Origin: Planctomycetota bacterium
Lineage (GTDB): Bacteria > Planctomycetota > Planctomycetia > Pirellulales > Pirellulaceae
Reading direction: 5' to 3'
Assembly (NCBI GenBank): GCA_017303505.1
Contig: JAFLCP010000090.1
Coordinates: 1-32,165, forward strand
Length of the DNA: 32,165 nt
The position numbers and the translations under genes are program-made. This document shows positions 15,626-23,410 of this stretch, one piece after another (the stretch's first letter is position 1; every line of letters begins with the position of its first letter). The notes beneath the pieces were generated by a model. That model ran no database searches, had not been told where the DNA came from, and worked only from the letters and a program-made list of their open reading frames with translations.

Positions 15626-16726
15626 TTATTTAGTGCGAAAAACCATTGCCAGCGCTATAATCGCTATAACCAGCAGCACCAAGATCACGACTGGGCCCCA
15701 CCGCAATTCTCGCGTCATCGATTCGCGTTGCGACAGACGACGTTCAAGCCGTCGTTGCCCATAATCCATTTGGGCATCAGCAGCCCCAACATCTTTGCTT
15801 TGTGCCCCCTGGGGCGGAACTGTATTGGGAGAAGCAGCTGTCGGCTGTTTTTGGGGCTCTGTTTTTCTCGTATCGGTCTCGTCCAACAATTTCATCATGA
15901 TGCCCTGAACGGTTCGCGCATTGAAGGGACGATCTTCAGGACGCTTTTCTAAAAGCTTGGCAATCACAGTTTCCAATTCTGCGGGACAGTCGCCGATATA
16001 GTCCCGGACCTTCGGCGCCGTTTGATGCAGATGCTTCTCGAAAAGCTGCGAGAAATTCGCTCCTTCGAACGGTGTGTGCCCCGTGAGCATTTCAAACAAC
16101 ACACATCCCAGCGAATACAAATCCGCTTTCCCAGTAATCGCCTCTTCACCGACGATCTGCTCGGGTGCCATATAAGCATGAGTCCCTACCGTAAAGCCAT
16201 CAAGAGTCAAGTCAGCGTCATAGGTGTCGCGCGCGATGCCAAAGTCACCGAGTTTGACTTTGCCATCTTTGGTCAAAAATAGGTTGCCTGGCTTGAGGTC
16301 TCGATGCACGATGCCGTTGTTATGCGCGTGTTGCAGAGCGGAGCAAACTTGCTTGGCAATCGATGCGACTTCAGCCCAACTGAGCCTGTCCGATTGCCGC
16401 AACAAGTCTTTGACGCTTCCCCCCTCGACCATCTCCATGACATAGAAGAGCAAACCATCGCTTTCGCCTGAACCATAAAATTCGATGATATGCGGATGAC
16501 GAACGCGTTGCAGAATTCCAATTTCACGGCGAAAACGAGCCCGAACTAATTTGTCTTCCGAAACACTGCGTTGCAAAACCTTGATCGCAACCACTCTGCC
16601 AGAAGACTTTTCAATCGCTTGATAAACCGTCCCTACCGTTCCTACGCCGAGCGTAATTCCTAGCTCAAAGTCGTCGAGTTTCAGTCGCATTGAGTCCATT
16701 CGGGATAGCCCTAGAGTTGTCGCCAC
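15626..16726 (-). CDS. Membrane-anchored Ser/Thr protein kinase (Hanks type)
   Basis: 366 aa. All catalytic motifs are present: glycine loop GVGTVGTV (27-34), Lys49 in AIKVL, HRDLKPGN (141-148), DFG (161-163) and APE (187-189). The kinase domain runs to about residue 285. A Gln/Pro/Thr-rich linker follows (KTEPQKQPTAASPNTVPPQ), then a single C-terminal TM helix (about 342-362) with a four-residue basic tail. It is thus tail-anchored, with the kinase in the cytoplasm and no external sensor domain, unlike PknB proteins with PASTA repeats. The GTG at 16726 has AAAGG 8 bases upstream; an ATG at 16699 is the alternative. It is followed on the same strand by pseudopilin A, and a remnant of a second kinase tail precedes pseudopilin B, so kinase and pseudopilin may form a unit. 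Substrate unknown. Confidence 0.93.
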   Translation of the reverse strand: MATTLGLSRMDSMRLKLDDFELGITLGVGTVGTVYQAIEKSSGRVVAIKVLQRSVSEDKLVRARFRREIGILQRVRHPHIIEFYGSGESDGLLFYVMEMVEGGSVKDLLRQSDRLSWAEVASIAKQVCSALQHAHNNGIVHRDLKPGNLFLTKDGKVKLGDFGIARDTYDADLTLDGFTVGTHAYMAPEQIVGEEAITGKADLYSLGCVLFEMLTGHTPFEGANFSQLFEKHLHQTAPKVRDYIGDCPAELETVIAKLLEKRPEDRPFNARTVQGIMMKLLDETDTRKTEPQKQPTAASPNTVPPQGAQSKDVGAADAQMDYGQRRLERRLSQRESMTRELRWGPVVILVLLVIAIIALAMVFRTK

Positions 16727-16931
16727 AGAGCTCGCCTTTCTCTGCTGCGATAAAGAATCAATATTGGTTGAGAGAAAATCTCACAGGTGCAACAAAAATG
16801 CAACCATCCGGCCTGTATGTACCCAGATTTCGTGCCAAAAAAGCTGAGCCCCTTGGAGTCGCAACGGCCCCAACCAAGAAGCTGGGCGGTACGCGGAGTT
16901 TGATTAAGGCTGCGTTCCCCCATCAATAAAA

Positions 16932-16955
16932 AAAGCGGTCACTATGGACCGCTTT
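16932..16955 (-). terminator. Rho-independent terminator
   Basis: AAAGCGGTC (16932-16940) and GACCGCTTT (16947-16955) form a 9-bp stem with a 6-base loop. On the minus strand the stem is followed by a run of T. It lies 40 bases after the stop of the small membrane protein gene and should end that transcript. Confidence 0.85.
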
Positions 16956-16994
16956 GAATAGTTCTATATATGTCAGCCTGGGTTTAACAACAAA

Positions 16995-17213
16995 CTACGA
17001 TAAGTGAGTCAGTGGCTCTTCATCGAAAGCCAAAGTCGATTCGAAAGTTTGCATCGCACGTGGCGGGAGTGTCGCTTTATCCCAAGGACTTCCACCATAA
17101 CGATAAAGTTCAACAAACATCAGGATGCAGGCGGCGAGCATAAAAATGGTCGCCAAGATCAACATCACCGTGTAGACGGTCAATGGCAGTTTCTGTGTCG
17201 ATGGCTTATTCAT
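16995..17213 (-). CDS. Small single-pass membrane protein, unrecognised
   Basis: 72 aa. The N-terminus is short and polar (MNKPSTQKLPLT). One strong TM helix follows (VYTVMLILATIFMLAACILMFV, about 13-34), then ELYRYGGSPWDKATLPPRAM and an acidic C-terminus. I recognise no domain. It is probably real: it has an ATG, an 81-bp gap to the next upstream gene in the same direction and a strong terminator right after it. The neighbour upstream is also a membrane protein with a coiled coil, so the two may work together in the envelope; this is inference from position only. Confidence 0.7.
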   Translation of the reverse strand: MNKPSTQKLPLTVYTVMLILATIFMLAACILMFVELYRYGGSPWDKATLPPRAMQTFESTLAFDEEPLTHLS

Positions 17214-17294
17214 GTTAGCTTTGAACGCTTCTTGATTTGATGCGAATAGATCTTACGAATTCAACTGAGAGGGAACCGAGAGCAGGGTAAAGAA

Positions 17295-18128
17295 CTAGCC
17301 CAACTTTGAATCCACTTTGTCACCAGGTTGAATTGCACCTTTGCGATAGTTTTCCAAGATCTCGCAAACTGCTTTATCCGATTCGGTGGTTCGAACTCGA
17401 ATACGACCCAAATATTGGCTTCCGCGGGTCACATCCAATTCCAATCCTTCTCGCAAACCATCATCACTTCCCAAGCTGATTTCGACCAAACCGCTCTTGC
17501 CAACCACCAAGATCTCGCCCTTCACTTCTGGAGCCAAATCAAGCGGTGTTTCTGGGTTGATACCCAAGATGTCCAGCTGGCTCTTCATCATGGTGACCTG
17601 GCCGAGCAACTGTTCGCGACGCTCGGTTAAAGCTTGAAGCTCACCCTGCAGTTGAGCAACGCTGTCGGTCAAGTCAACCACTTTGTTGAATTGAGAATCA
17701 CGGTCTGCACGAGTAGTCGTGATTAAAGTTCGCAGCTGTTCGGTTTCTTTGGTCAAGCGTGCCAAAACTTCTTGGCTCGACTTTTCAGATGCAGCCAACT
17801 CAGAGTGAGCTGCTTGCAAGTCGGACAACTGCTTATCACGTTTCGATAGATCATCGCGAACTTGGGTCAACTGTGTTTGCAGAGCAGACAGAGCAGCACG
17901 ACGCGAAGCTTGTTCTTTAGCAAGTTCGTTCTGCTTAGCTTCGACTTCTGCGCGGAGCTGCTGGTTAACACTTTCTGTGTTGGCCAACTTGTCCCTATAT
18001 CCCGTGTTGGGAGTGGTAACGGCGTCACGCCAATTGTTGTGAGTCGCATTCACTGCTGCTGCTGCGAAGAAAAACAACAGACTTAAAAGCAAAGTGGCTA
18101 CGATGAAAACCTTGCCGAGCAACGACAT
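17295..18128 (-). CDS. Coiled-coil membrane protein, unrecognised family
   Basis: 277 aa from the ATG at 18128. N-terminal TM helix (LLGKVFIVATLLLSLLFFFAAAA), then NATHNNWRD, a long heptad-rich coiled coil (about 45-190; LRAEVEAKQNEL, LQTQLTQVRDDLSKRDKQ, TERREQLLGQ), and a C-terminal beta-rich domain (about 205-277: EVKGEILVVGKSGLVEISLG, GLREGLELDVTRG, YLGRIRVRTTESDKAVCEI). The end domain has the look of a small barrel seen after coiled coils in envelope proteins, but I cannot name it. The frame is open to a TTG at 18164; the ATG gives a clean positive-inside TM start and is preferred. Probably co-transcribed with the small TM protein downstream. Likely a periplasm-facing structural protein; function unknown. 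Confidence 0.8.
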   Translation of the reverse strand: MSLLGKVFIVATLLLSLLFFFAAAAVNATHNNWRDAVTTPNTGYRDKLANTESVNQQLRAEVEAKQNELAKEQASRRAALSALQTQLTQVRDDLSKRDKQLSDLQAAHSELAASEKSSQEVLARLTKETEQLRTLITTTRADRDSQFNKVVDLTDSVAQLQGELQALTERREQLLGQVTMMKSQLDILGINPETPLDLAPEVKGEILVVGKSGLVEISLGSDDGLREGLELDVTRGSQYLGRIRVRTTESDKAVCEILENYRKGAIQPGDKVDSKLG

Positions 18129-18276
18129 GACGAGAATACCCTGAAAAGCAACTGTGAATGTCAACCGTCTTTAGGCTATGGGACGGACAGTTTCGAGTAT
18201 AGTTACAGGGGATTTCGAATGTCAACGAACTTCACGCAAAATGGGAGGTTTAGGGCAAGAGGGCCGATTTTGCCCG

Positions 18277-19284
18277 TTATAACCTGACCTTCTGAATGCG
18301 GTGATTACCGCTATCTACTATCAAAATATCCCCGTCAATGTGTTGAGCGATTGCCCAGGGATTGGCCAATTCCCCTGGGTTTCTCCCCGCTTTTCCCCAG
18401 GAAAGTAGCGGTTTTCCTTGGGAATCTAAGCATTGAATTCGGTGCCCCCCAAATTCACTAACCCAAACCCTGTCCTCGCTATCGATCATAAGCCCATAGG
18501 GATACTGAAATTCGCCGCGTCCATCTCCTTGTTTGCCGAAAACTTCAATGAGCTCTCCCTTATCCGACTCACATCTATACACCTGCAGGCGATGATTGCA
18601 GGCGTCTGTGATCCAAATATTCCCTTTTGAATCGAACGCCATGCTTTGGGGCCGCTCAAATTTTCCGGCATCGGCCCCATGCTCACCCCATTGGCAGATG
18701 AACTCCCCACTCGATGAGAACTTTTGGATGCGATCCGAGACCCCATATTCAGACACGTAGAAATTCCCAGCGGCATCTTCAAGCACGTCGGTGACGAAAC
18801 CAAATTGGCCCGGTCCGGTCCCATGTGTTCCACCAATGGTCGCACTTTCCTCAAGAATTCCTTGTGGAGAGTAAAACAACACTCGAAAGTAATGCGTATC
18901 GGCAATCGCAATTCTGCCTCGACGATCCACACTGAGTCCCGTCGGACGTCCTTGTTCACACGTCGGTGTTTGCCATTCGTGCGAATAGTTTCCCTCAGGC
19001 GTAAATACCTGAATTCGAGCAGTCATATCTACGACATAAACCATTCCGTTTCCATCGACGGTCATCGCTCGTGGTTTATGAAATTTGCCGTTGGATAAGC
19101 CTCTTTTGCCCCAAATCGCTGAGACATTCGACGCTGAATTCGCTGACGAGTCACAACCGCCCATACAGAGACTCGCCATCGCTCCACCGAGTCCTGTTAA
19201 CAGTCCCCGGCGATTGATACACGATCGACTCGAAGGGGGAGCGATGTTGTCAGTAGGACTTATTTCCATGCCAAGAGGGTCCAT
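18277..19284 (-). CDS. Tat/lipoprotein-type NHL-repeat protein
   Basis: 335 aa from the ATG at 19284. The N-terminus has NRRGLLTGLGGAMASLCMGGC: twin Arg (25-26), a hydrophobic stretch and a lipobox-like MGGC with Cys44, suggesting a Tat-exported lipoprotein. The rest is a run of about six NHL repeats (FHKPRAMTVDGNGMVYVVDM, GRPTGLSVDRRGRIAIADT, GFVTDVLEDAAGNFYVSEYG, FERPQSMAFDSKGNIWITDA, FQYPYGLMIDSEDRVWVSEFG, LANPWAIAQHIDGDILIVDSG), which form a beta propeller. The final repeat ends with NHRIQKVRL. No catalytic residues can be assigned; NHL propellers mostly bind ligands or partners. The frame is open to 19425, but that extension has no signal logic. The ATG at 19269 is the alternative start. 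Confidence 0.85.
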   Translation of the reverse strand: MDPLGMEISPTDNIAPPSSRSCINRRGLLTGLGGAMASLCMGGCDSSANSASNVSAIWGKRGLSNGKFHKPRAMTVDGNGMVYVVDMTARIQVFTPEGNYSHEWQTPTCEQGRPTGLSVDRRGRIAIADTHYFRVLFYSPQGILEESATIGGTHGTGPGQFGFVTDVLEDAAGNFYVSEYGVSDRIQKFSSSGEFICQWGEHGADAGKFERPQSMAFDSKGNIWITDACNHRLQVYRCESDKGELIEVFGKQGDGRGEFQYPYGLMIDSEDRVWVSEFGGHRIQCLDSQGKPLLSWGKAGRNPGELANPWAIAQHIDGDILIVDSGNHRIQKVRL

Positions 19285-19603
19285 TCGTTCGCCTGCTGAA
19301 TCAGGCTGACAATAACGTACATTCCCTAATTGTAAGGAGTTACGCAGATGCCAAGCGGTCAAATCACTCTTCGAAAAGCTCGATTTTGGCCAATTTATGC
19401 CCCCCACAACTATGGGGAGTGACATTGCTTGCGCTAGCAGCTTTTTTTAAGATAAGATTGCATCGAAAAGATGGCCTTTACGGACTACGGAATGATTCCG
19501 ACCGGGCTATTGCCGCTTGGGGCCTACCTAGGCATAGGAAACCAGATCGCCTATCCCAAATCGGCCTTCGTTGCTCGAGCAAACTTATCTTGTGCAGGTA
19601 ACG

Positions 19604-20743
19604 ATGGCTTACAGTATTGATTGGAAATCGGTTGATGATCGCCGTGACTTAGTGCATTTGGCCGTTCAAGCCGCCGCTGAAGGCCAGTTGGTGATCCTGC
19701 CAACGGAGACCAGCTATGTGCTCGCCTGTAGTCCGTTGCATCCGATTGCGGTCGAAAAACTATTGCGGATCCATGAGCAGGGATTGATTGGCGAACCCGT
19801 TTTGTTTTTGCGGTCGCCCAGCGAAATTCGCGATTATGCCCCTCATCCATCGATCGTGGCGCAACGCATAGCGACACGTCTCTGGCCGGGCCCATTGATT
19901 TTGCAACTAGGGCTTCAACATCCCGACAGTCTCATCCGTCAATTTCCGGGATCATTACAAGACTACATCGAATCGCGTGACAACGAAATTGGATTTCGTG
20001 TTGCCTCCCATCCAGCCATTCATGAAATTCAAAAACTGTGCGCTGGTCCTCTCCTAACGGCAGAGATCCTTACACCCGATAAGAAATTTGCTTTCGATTC
20101 TCAAACAGCCATATCGGTTGTCGGACGATTTGCAGGTCTAATCGCCGAAGATGCTCCGGCATCGTTGGGTGCCCCTGCGACCCTTTTGGCCACGGAAAAC
20201 AATCATTGTCGCATTCTTCGAGAAGGGGCTATTTCCAACGCGGAAGTGCGACGCGCGACTTCGATGATCATCTTGCTGGTTTGCACGGGCAATACTTGCC
20301 GCAGCCCAATGGCCCAAGTGCTGCTGCAAAGCAAATTAAAAGAACGCTTTGCCAAGTTCTTTGAAGCCGATGTCCCTCCAGCCTTCGCGTTATCGGCAGG
20401 TACCAACGCATCTGCTGGTAGCGGTGCATCACACGAAGCTGTGCAAGCCATGAAGAGTCGCGGATTAGATCTAACTCAACACGCCAGCCGCCAAGTGAAT
20501 CAAGATCTACTTCAGACCGCCGACTTGGTGCTGACGATGACCCAAAATCATCGGCAAGCTATTTTGTCGCGCTGGCCTCACTTCACGCCTAAAGTCATGC
20601 CCCTGAGTTCTAATGGTCGAGATGTGGCCGATCCCTATGGTGGTTCGCAACAAGTCTATTTAGCTGCCGCTGCAGAAATCGAACATTTCCTCGATGAATT
20701 CATCGAGCAACTTGATGAACATTGGCTCGCACAATGGGACTAA
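19604..20743 (+). CDS. Fusion of degenerate Sua5/YrdC domain and YwlE-type low-molecular-weight phosphatase
   Basis: 379 aa. Residues 1-215 resemble Sua5/YrdC (threonylcarbamoyl-AMP synthase): GQLVILPTETSYVLA, LWPGPLILQL, FRVASHPAI and GPLLTAE. The catalytic KxR of the family is absent (IHEQGLIGEP stands there) and the SAN-type motif is lost, so synthase activity is doubtful. Residues 221-379 are a complete LMW phosphatase: CTGNTCRSPMA with Cys227-X5-Arg233, SAGT, and the general acid Asp343 in VADPYGG. The loop has Thr231 where YwlE has the Thr that selects phospho-arginine; classical tyrosine phosphatases have Ile. I therefore predict a YwlE-like protein-arginine phosphatase, or at least that subtype. 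ATG 19604 follows AGGT; the frame is open to 19571. rpiB follows 78 bp downstream, reproducing the Bacillus ywlC-ywlE-ywlF order. Confidence 0.88.
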   Translation: MAYSIDWKSVDDRRDLVHLAVQAAAEGQLVILPTETSYVLACSPLHPIAVEKLLRIHEQGLIGEPVLFLRSPSEIRDYAPHPSIVAQRIATRLWPGPLILQLGLQHPDSLIRQFPGSLQDYIESRDNEIGFRVASHPAIHEIQKLCAGPLLTAEILTPDKKFAFDSQTAISVVGRFAGLIAEDAPASLGAPATLLATENNHCRILREGAISNAEVRRATSMIILLVCTGNTCRSPMAQVLLQSKLKERFAKFFEADVPPAFALSAGTNASAGSGASHEAVQAMKSRGLDLTQHASRQVNQDLLQTADLVLTMTQNHRQAILSRWPHFTPKVMPLSSNGRDVADPYGGSQQVYLAAAAEIEHFLDEFIEQLDEHWLAQWD

Positions 20744-20821
20744 CACCATAGCGTTTGGCTCGATTCATATTTGATAGGTTGGCTTCCTTTTCCTACTCCT
20801 CACGATTGATTGACTCAGCTC

Positions 20822-21271
20822 ATGCGAATTGCAATTGCCAGTGACCATCGCGGTGTCCATATCAAAGCTAAGCTCGTTCAACTGTTGAGCGCAGCGGGCC
20901 ATCAAGTGGACGATAAAGGTACGCATGGTGACCAAAGCGTGGACTACCCAGACTATGCAGCCATGGTCAGTCGCGATGTTGCCAATGGAACGGCAGAGCG
21001 TGGCATTTTGATTTGCGGCACTGGTGTAGGCATGGCCATTGCAGCCAATAAATTTTCGGGTGTCCGCGCAGCAACTTGCTACGACGAAGTGATGGCGGAG
21101 ATTTGCCGTCGGCACAACGACGTGAACGTACTTTGCTTACCCGGTGATCTATTTGGTGACCGTCCTGTCGCCGACTTGGTTCGCGTTTGGTTGCAAACCG
21201 ACTTCGAAAGTGGCCGACACCTACGCAGAATCGAGAAAATCGCTTCACTTGAAACAAAGCCTAACGGTTAA
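20822..21271 (+). CDS. rpiB: Ribose 5-phosphate isomerase B
   Basis: RpiB interconverts ribose 5-phosphate and ribulose 5-phosphate in the pentose phosphate pathway (cytoplasm). 149 aa from the ATG at 20822. Family motifs: MRIAIASDHRG with Asp8-His9, DYPDYA (41-46), the active-site Cys65 in ICGTGVGMAIAANK, VRAATCYD, and RRHNDVNVLCLPGD (His98-Asn99). Length is normal. A TTG at 20810 would add four residues; ATG is preferred although no Shine-Dalgarno is visible. It lies 78 bp after the Sua5-YwlE fusion and may be co-transcribed; no terminator is seen between them. Nothing is missing or odd. Confidence 0.95.
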   Translation: MRIAIASDHRGVHIKAKLVQLLSAAGHQVDDKGTHGDQSVDYPDYAAMVSRDVANGTAERGILICGTGVGMAIAANKFSGVRAATCYDEVMAEICRRHNDVNVLCLPGDLFGDRPVADLVRVWLQTDFESGRHLRRIEKIASLETKPNG

Positions 21272-21500
21272 ATAAACTACCGAGGCCAGTGAAACTCTAT
21301 CGACTAGAGAACCGCTGCGGATTGTAACTCTTGCTCAATAGTCTGAAACAGAATTTATTTGAACTCATCGCAATTCGCTAAAGACTTTGTTGTTCTCTTC
21401 TCTCGTTCTGGATAAATTTCGAAGAGTCGTGGCACGTCGCTACGACGAATCGAATCGAGCAGCAAGCGATTGCTGCATGTGCGAGTGGATAGGCGAAATC

Positions 21501-22076
21501 GTGAGTACATCATCGAACAAACCCAGTTCCGACGAAGTAGATCTGCTGTTGTTGAATGCACGTCTGCGAGACGAATTGGAACCCTTCATCGATGAATCAT
21601 TTGATTTGCTGGCGACCAAGAAGATGTCGCTGGCTGCAGAAAATGAATTCTTAGCATCGATGCTGGCGTGGGAACGCGCTCCAATGTTGCCCATCAGCAA
21701 ATGGTTCGAACCCGAGCTCAAGCTGCCTCAGCCAGATGCGTTAGATGACGAAACGCTCAGTCGCATCTTGCTTGAAACTCAGCAAAAACTATACGAGCAA
21801 CGTATTGTTCTCGACTTCACCGACCATCTCTCCGACCGTCAACTTTATTGCTTGATCTGTCGCGATATCCTACCGTCGTTTGAGAAGAAGATTGATCTTC
21901 CACGCAATTATCTGCATTGGCATTGCTTGGACGACAACGATGTAGAAACATGGTTGCGATTCTACGCTTCTCCAGAAGAGAGAGCGGGTTGGTCCGAAGA
22001 AACAGGTTTGATGCCTCCAGCCGCAGAAATTCCACCATATCGTCGCAGTTTTCCGCGTCGAATCGGTTTGAATTAA
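21501..22076 (+). CDS. Unrecognised protein with a possible zinc site
   Basis: 191 aa from GTG 21501, which has AGG 7 bases upstream; ATG 21477 and 21387 are in-frame alternatives. I do not recognise the family. It is soluble, acidic in the N-terminal half (SSDEVDLLLLNARLRDELEPFIDE), and helical. It contains LYCLICRDILPSF and, about 20 residues on, LHWHCLDDNDVETWLRFYASPEERAGW. The C..C and H.HC pairs could bind one zinc. The C-terminal tail is Pro/Arg-rich (PPYRRSFPRRIGLN). Real gene status is supported by the long open frame and the strong convergent terminator directly after it (22106-22149). It lies about 230 bp after rpiB. No function can be assigned. Confidence 0.7.
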   Translation: MSTSSNKPSSDEVDLLLLNARLRDELEPFIDESFDLLATKKMSLAAENEFLASMLAWERAPMLPISKWFEPELKLPQPDALDDETLSRILLETQQKLYEQRIVLDFTDHLSDRQLYCLICRDILPSFEKKIDLPRNYLHWHCLDDNDVETWLRFYASPEERAGWSEETGLMPPAAEIPPYRRSFPRRIGLN

Positions 22077-22105
22077 TTCAGAGTTGCGATTAGGCCACCC
22101 GTAAA

Positions 22106-22149
22106 AAAAGGTATCGCTGGACGACATGATATGTCCAACGATACCTTTT
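22106..22149. terminator. Bidirectional terminator between convergent genes
   Basis: AAAAGGTATCG (22106-22116) pairs with CGATACCTTTT (22139-22149), and after one mismatch TGGAC (22118-22122) pairs with GTCCA (22133-22137). A-rich sequence precedes and T-rich sequence follows. It sits between the plus-strand gene ending at 22076 and minus-strand cysK ending at 22208. Confidence 0.9.
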
Positions 22150-22207
22150 GTTTTTTGTGGCATGATCAGCGAATAAGCTGACCGCATGGTTGTCCAACAG
22201 GCGAGTG

Positions 22208-23149
22208 TTAGGTACCCAAGTCACCAAATAGCGGTGTGGAGAGATAACGTTCACCCAGACTGCACATGATGGTCACAATTCGTTTCCCTTTGAATTCGGG
22301 ACGTGCGGCGACTTGAGCAGCAGCCCACATATTTGCACCACTGCTGATACCAGCCATGATCCCTTCTTCTTTGGCAAGCCGTTTGCCCCAGGCGAAAGCA
22401 TCTTCGTCATCAACCGTGATAACTTCGTCAATAATAGAAGTATCTAAGTTCTTTGGCACAAAGCCCGCACCAATCCCTTGAATACGATGGCGTCCCGGTT
22501 GGCCCCCGCTGATCACAGGGCTGTGCTTGGGTTCAACAGCGATCACTTTGAAGTTGGGATTCATTCTCTTGAGGAATCGACCAGCTCCGGAGATGGTTCC
22601 ACCAGTACCAACGCCAGCTACGATCGCATCGATATTGCGTCCGCTATCTTCCCAGATTTCGGGGCCGGTAGTCGCTTCATGGATGGCCGGATTGGCAGGG
22701 TTTTCAAATTGTTGCGGCATCCAGCCGTCAGGATCTTGCTGCACCAATTCATGAGCTCGTGCAATTGCACCCTTCATGCCTTCGGCGGCTGGTGTCAAAA
22801 CCAAATTGGCACCCAAGCCTCGCAACAACGCGCGACGTTCAACCGACATCGATTCAGGCATCGTAAGCGTTAAGCGATAGCCTTTGGCTGCGCACACAAA
22901 CGCTAACGCAATACCCGTATTGCCACTGGTGGGCTCGATCACGTGCGTACTTGGCTTCAGTTTTCCATCGCGTTCGCCCGCTTCGATCATCGCGACGCCG
23001 ATACGATCTTTAACACTGTTGAGAGGTTGGAAGAACTCGCACTTGGCGAAAACGGTCGCCTGATCCGCTGGAACCAGTCGATTGATTCGAATCATCGGTG
23101 TACTACCGATTGTCTTTGTGACGTCCTGGAATACTTGACCTCGAGCCAT
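22208..23149 (-). CDS. cysK: Cysteine synthase (O-acetylserine sulfhydrylase)
   Basis: PLP enzyme that makes cysteine from O-acetylserine and sulfide in the cytoplasm. 313 aa from the ATG at 23149, the usual length. Lys47 in NSVKDRIG binds PLP. TSGNTGIA (74-81) is the substrate/asparagine loop, and VGTGGTISG binds the PLP phosphate. GIGAGFVPKNLD, GISSGAN and the C-terminal CSLGERYLSTPLF are further family marks. The frame is open to 23296, but the extra 49 residues resemble no family N-terminus and cross the leader; the ATG at 23149 is clear. cysE is not nearby, so it is likely monocistronic. Complete, nothing odd. Confidence 0.95.
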   Translation of the reverse strand: MARGQVFQDVTKTIGSTPMIRINRLVPADQATVFAKCEFFQPLNSVKDRIGVAMIEAGERDGKLKPSTHVIEPTSGNTGIALAFVCAAKGYRLTLTMPESMSVERRALLRGLGANLVLTPAAEGMKGAIARAHELVQQDPDGWMPQQFENPANPAIHEATTGPEIWEDSGRNIDAIVAGVGTGGTISGAGRFLKRMNPNFKVIAVEPKHSPVISGGQPGRHRIQGIGAGFVPKNLDTSIIDEVITVDDEDAFAWGKRLAKEEGIMAGISSGANMWAAAQVAARPEFKGKRIVTIMCSLGERYLSTPLFGDLGT

Positions 23150-23284
23150 TTGATTTTCCCGTTCCCTGAAACCCGCTAAAAATCCGGCAAATAACGAATC
23201 TTGGGCGGTTTCGTCCCACCTTTTGCCGGGTTCTACAACGGTCAGTTTAACGCTGGCTCGCAGTAGATGCCATGCCACTAAAAA

Positions 23285-23316
23285 AGCCCAACCCATGATA
23301 GAACACGGGTTGGGCT
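23285..23316 (-). terminator. Rho-independent terminator
   Basis: AGCCCAACCC (23285-23294) and GGGTTGGGCT (23307-23316) form a 10-bp stem with a 12-base loop. On the minus strand it is followed by a T-run. It lies 94 bases past the stop of the Gfo/Idh/MocA oxidoreductase and ends that transcript upstream of cysK. Confidence 0.88.
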
Positions 23317-23410
23317 ATTTTTGGTGGAACATAGGTCCGAAAGAAAGGCATTTTCACCTAGAAACCGGTGCTATTGAGCTGCCCTCCTTCAGGCTTGCGA
23401 ATTGCAGATC

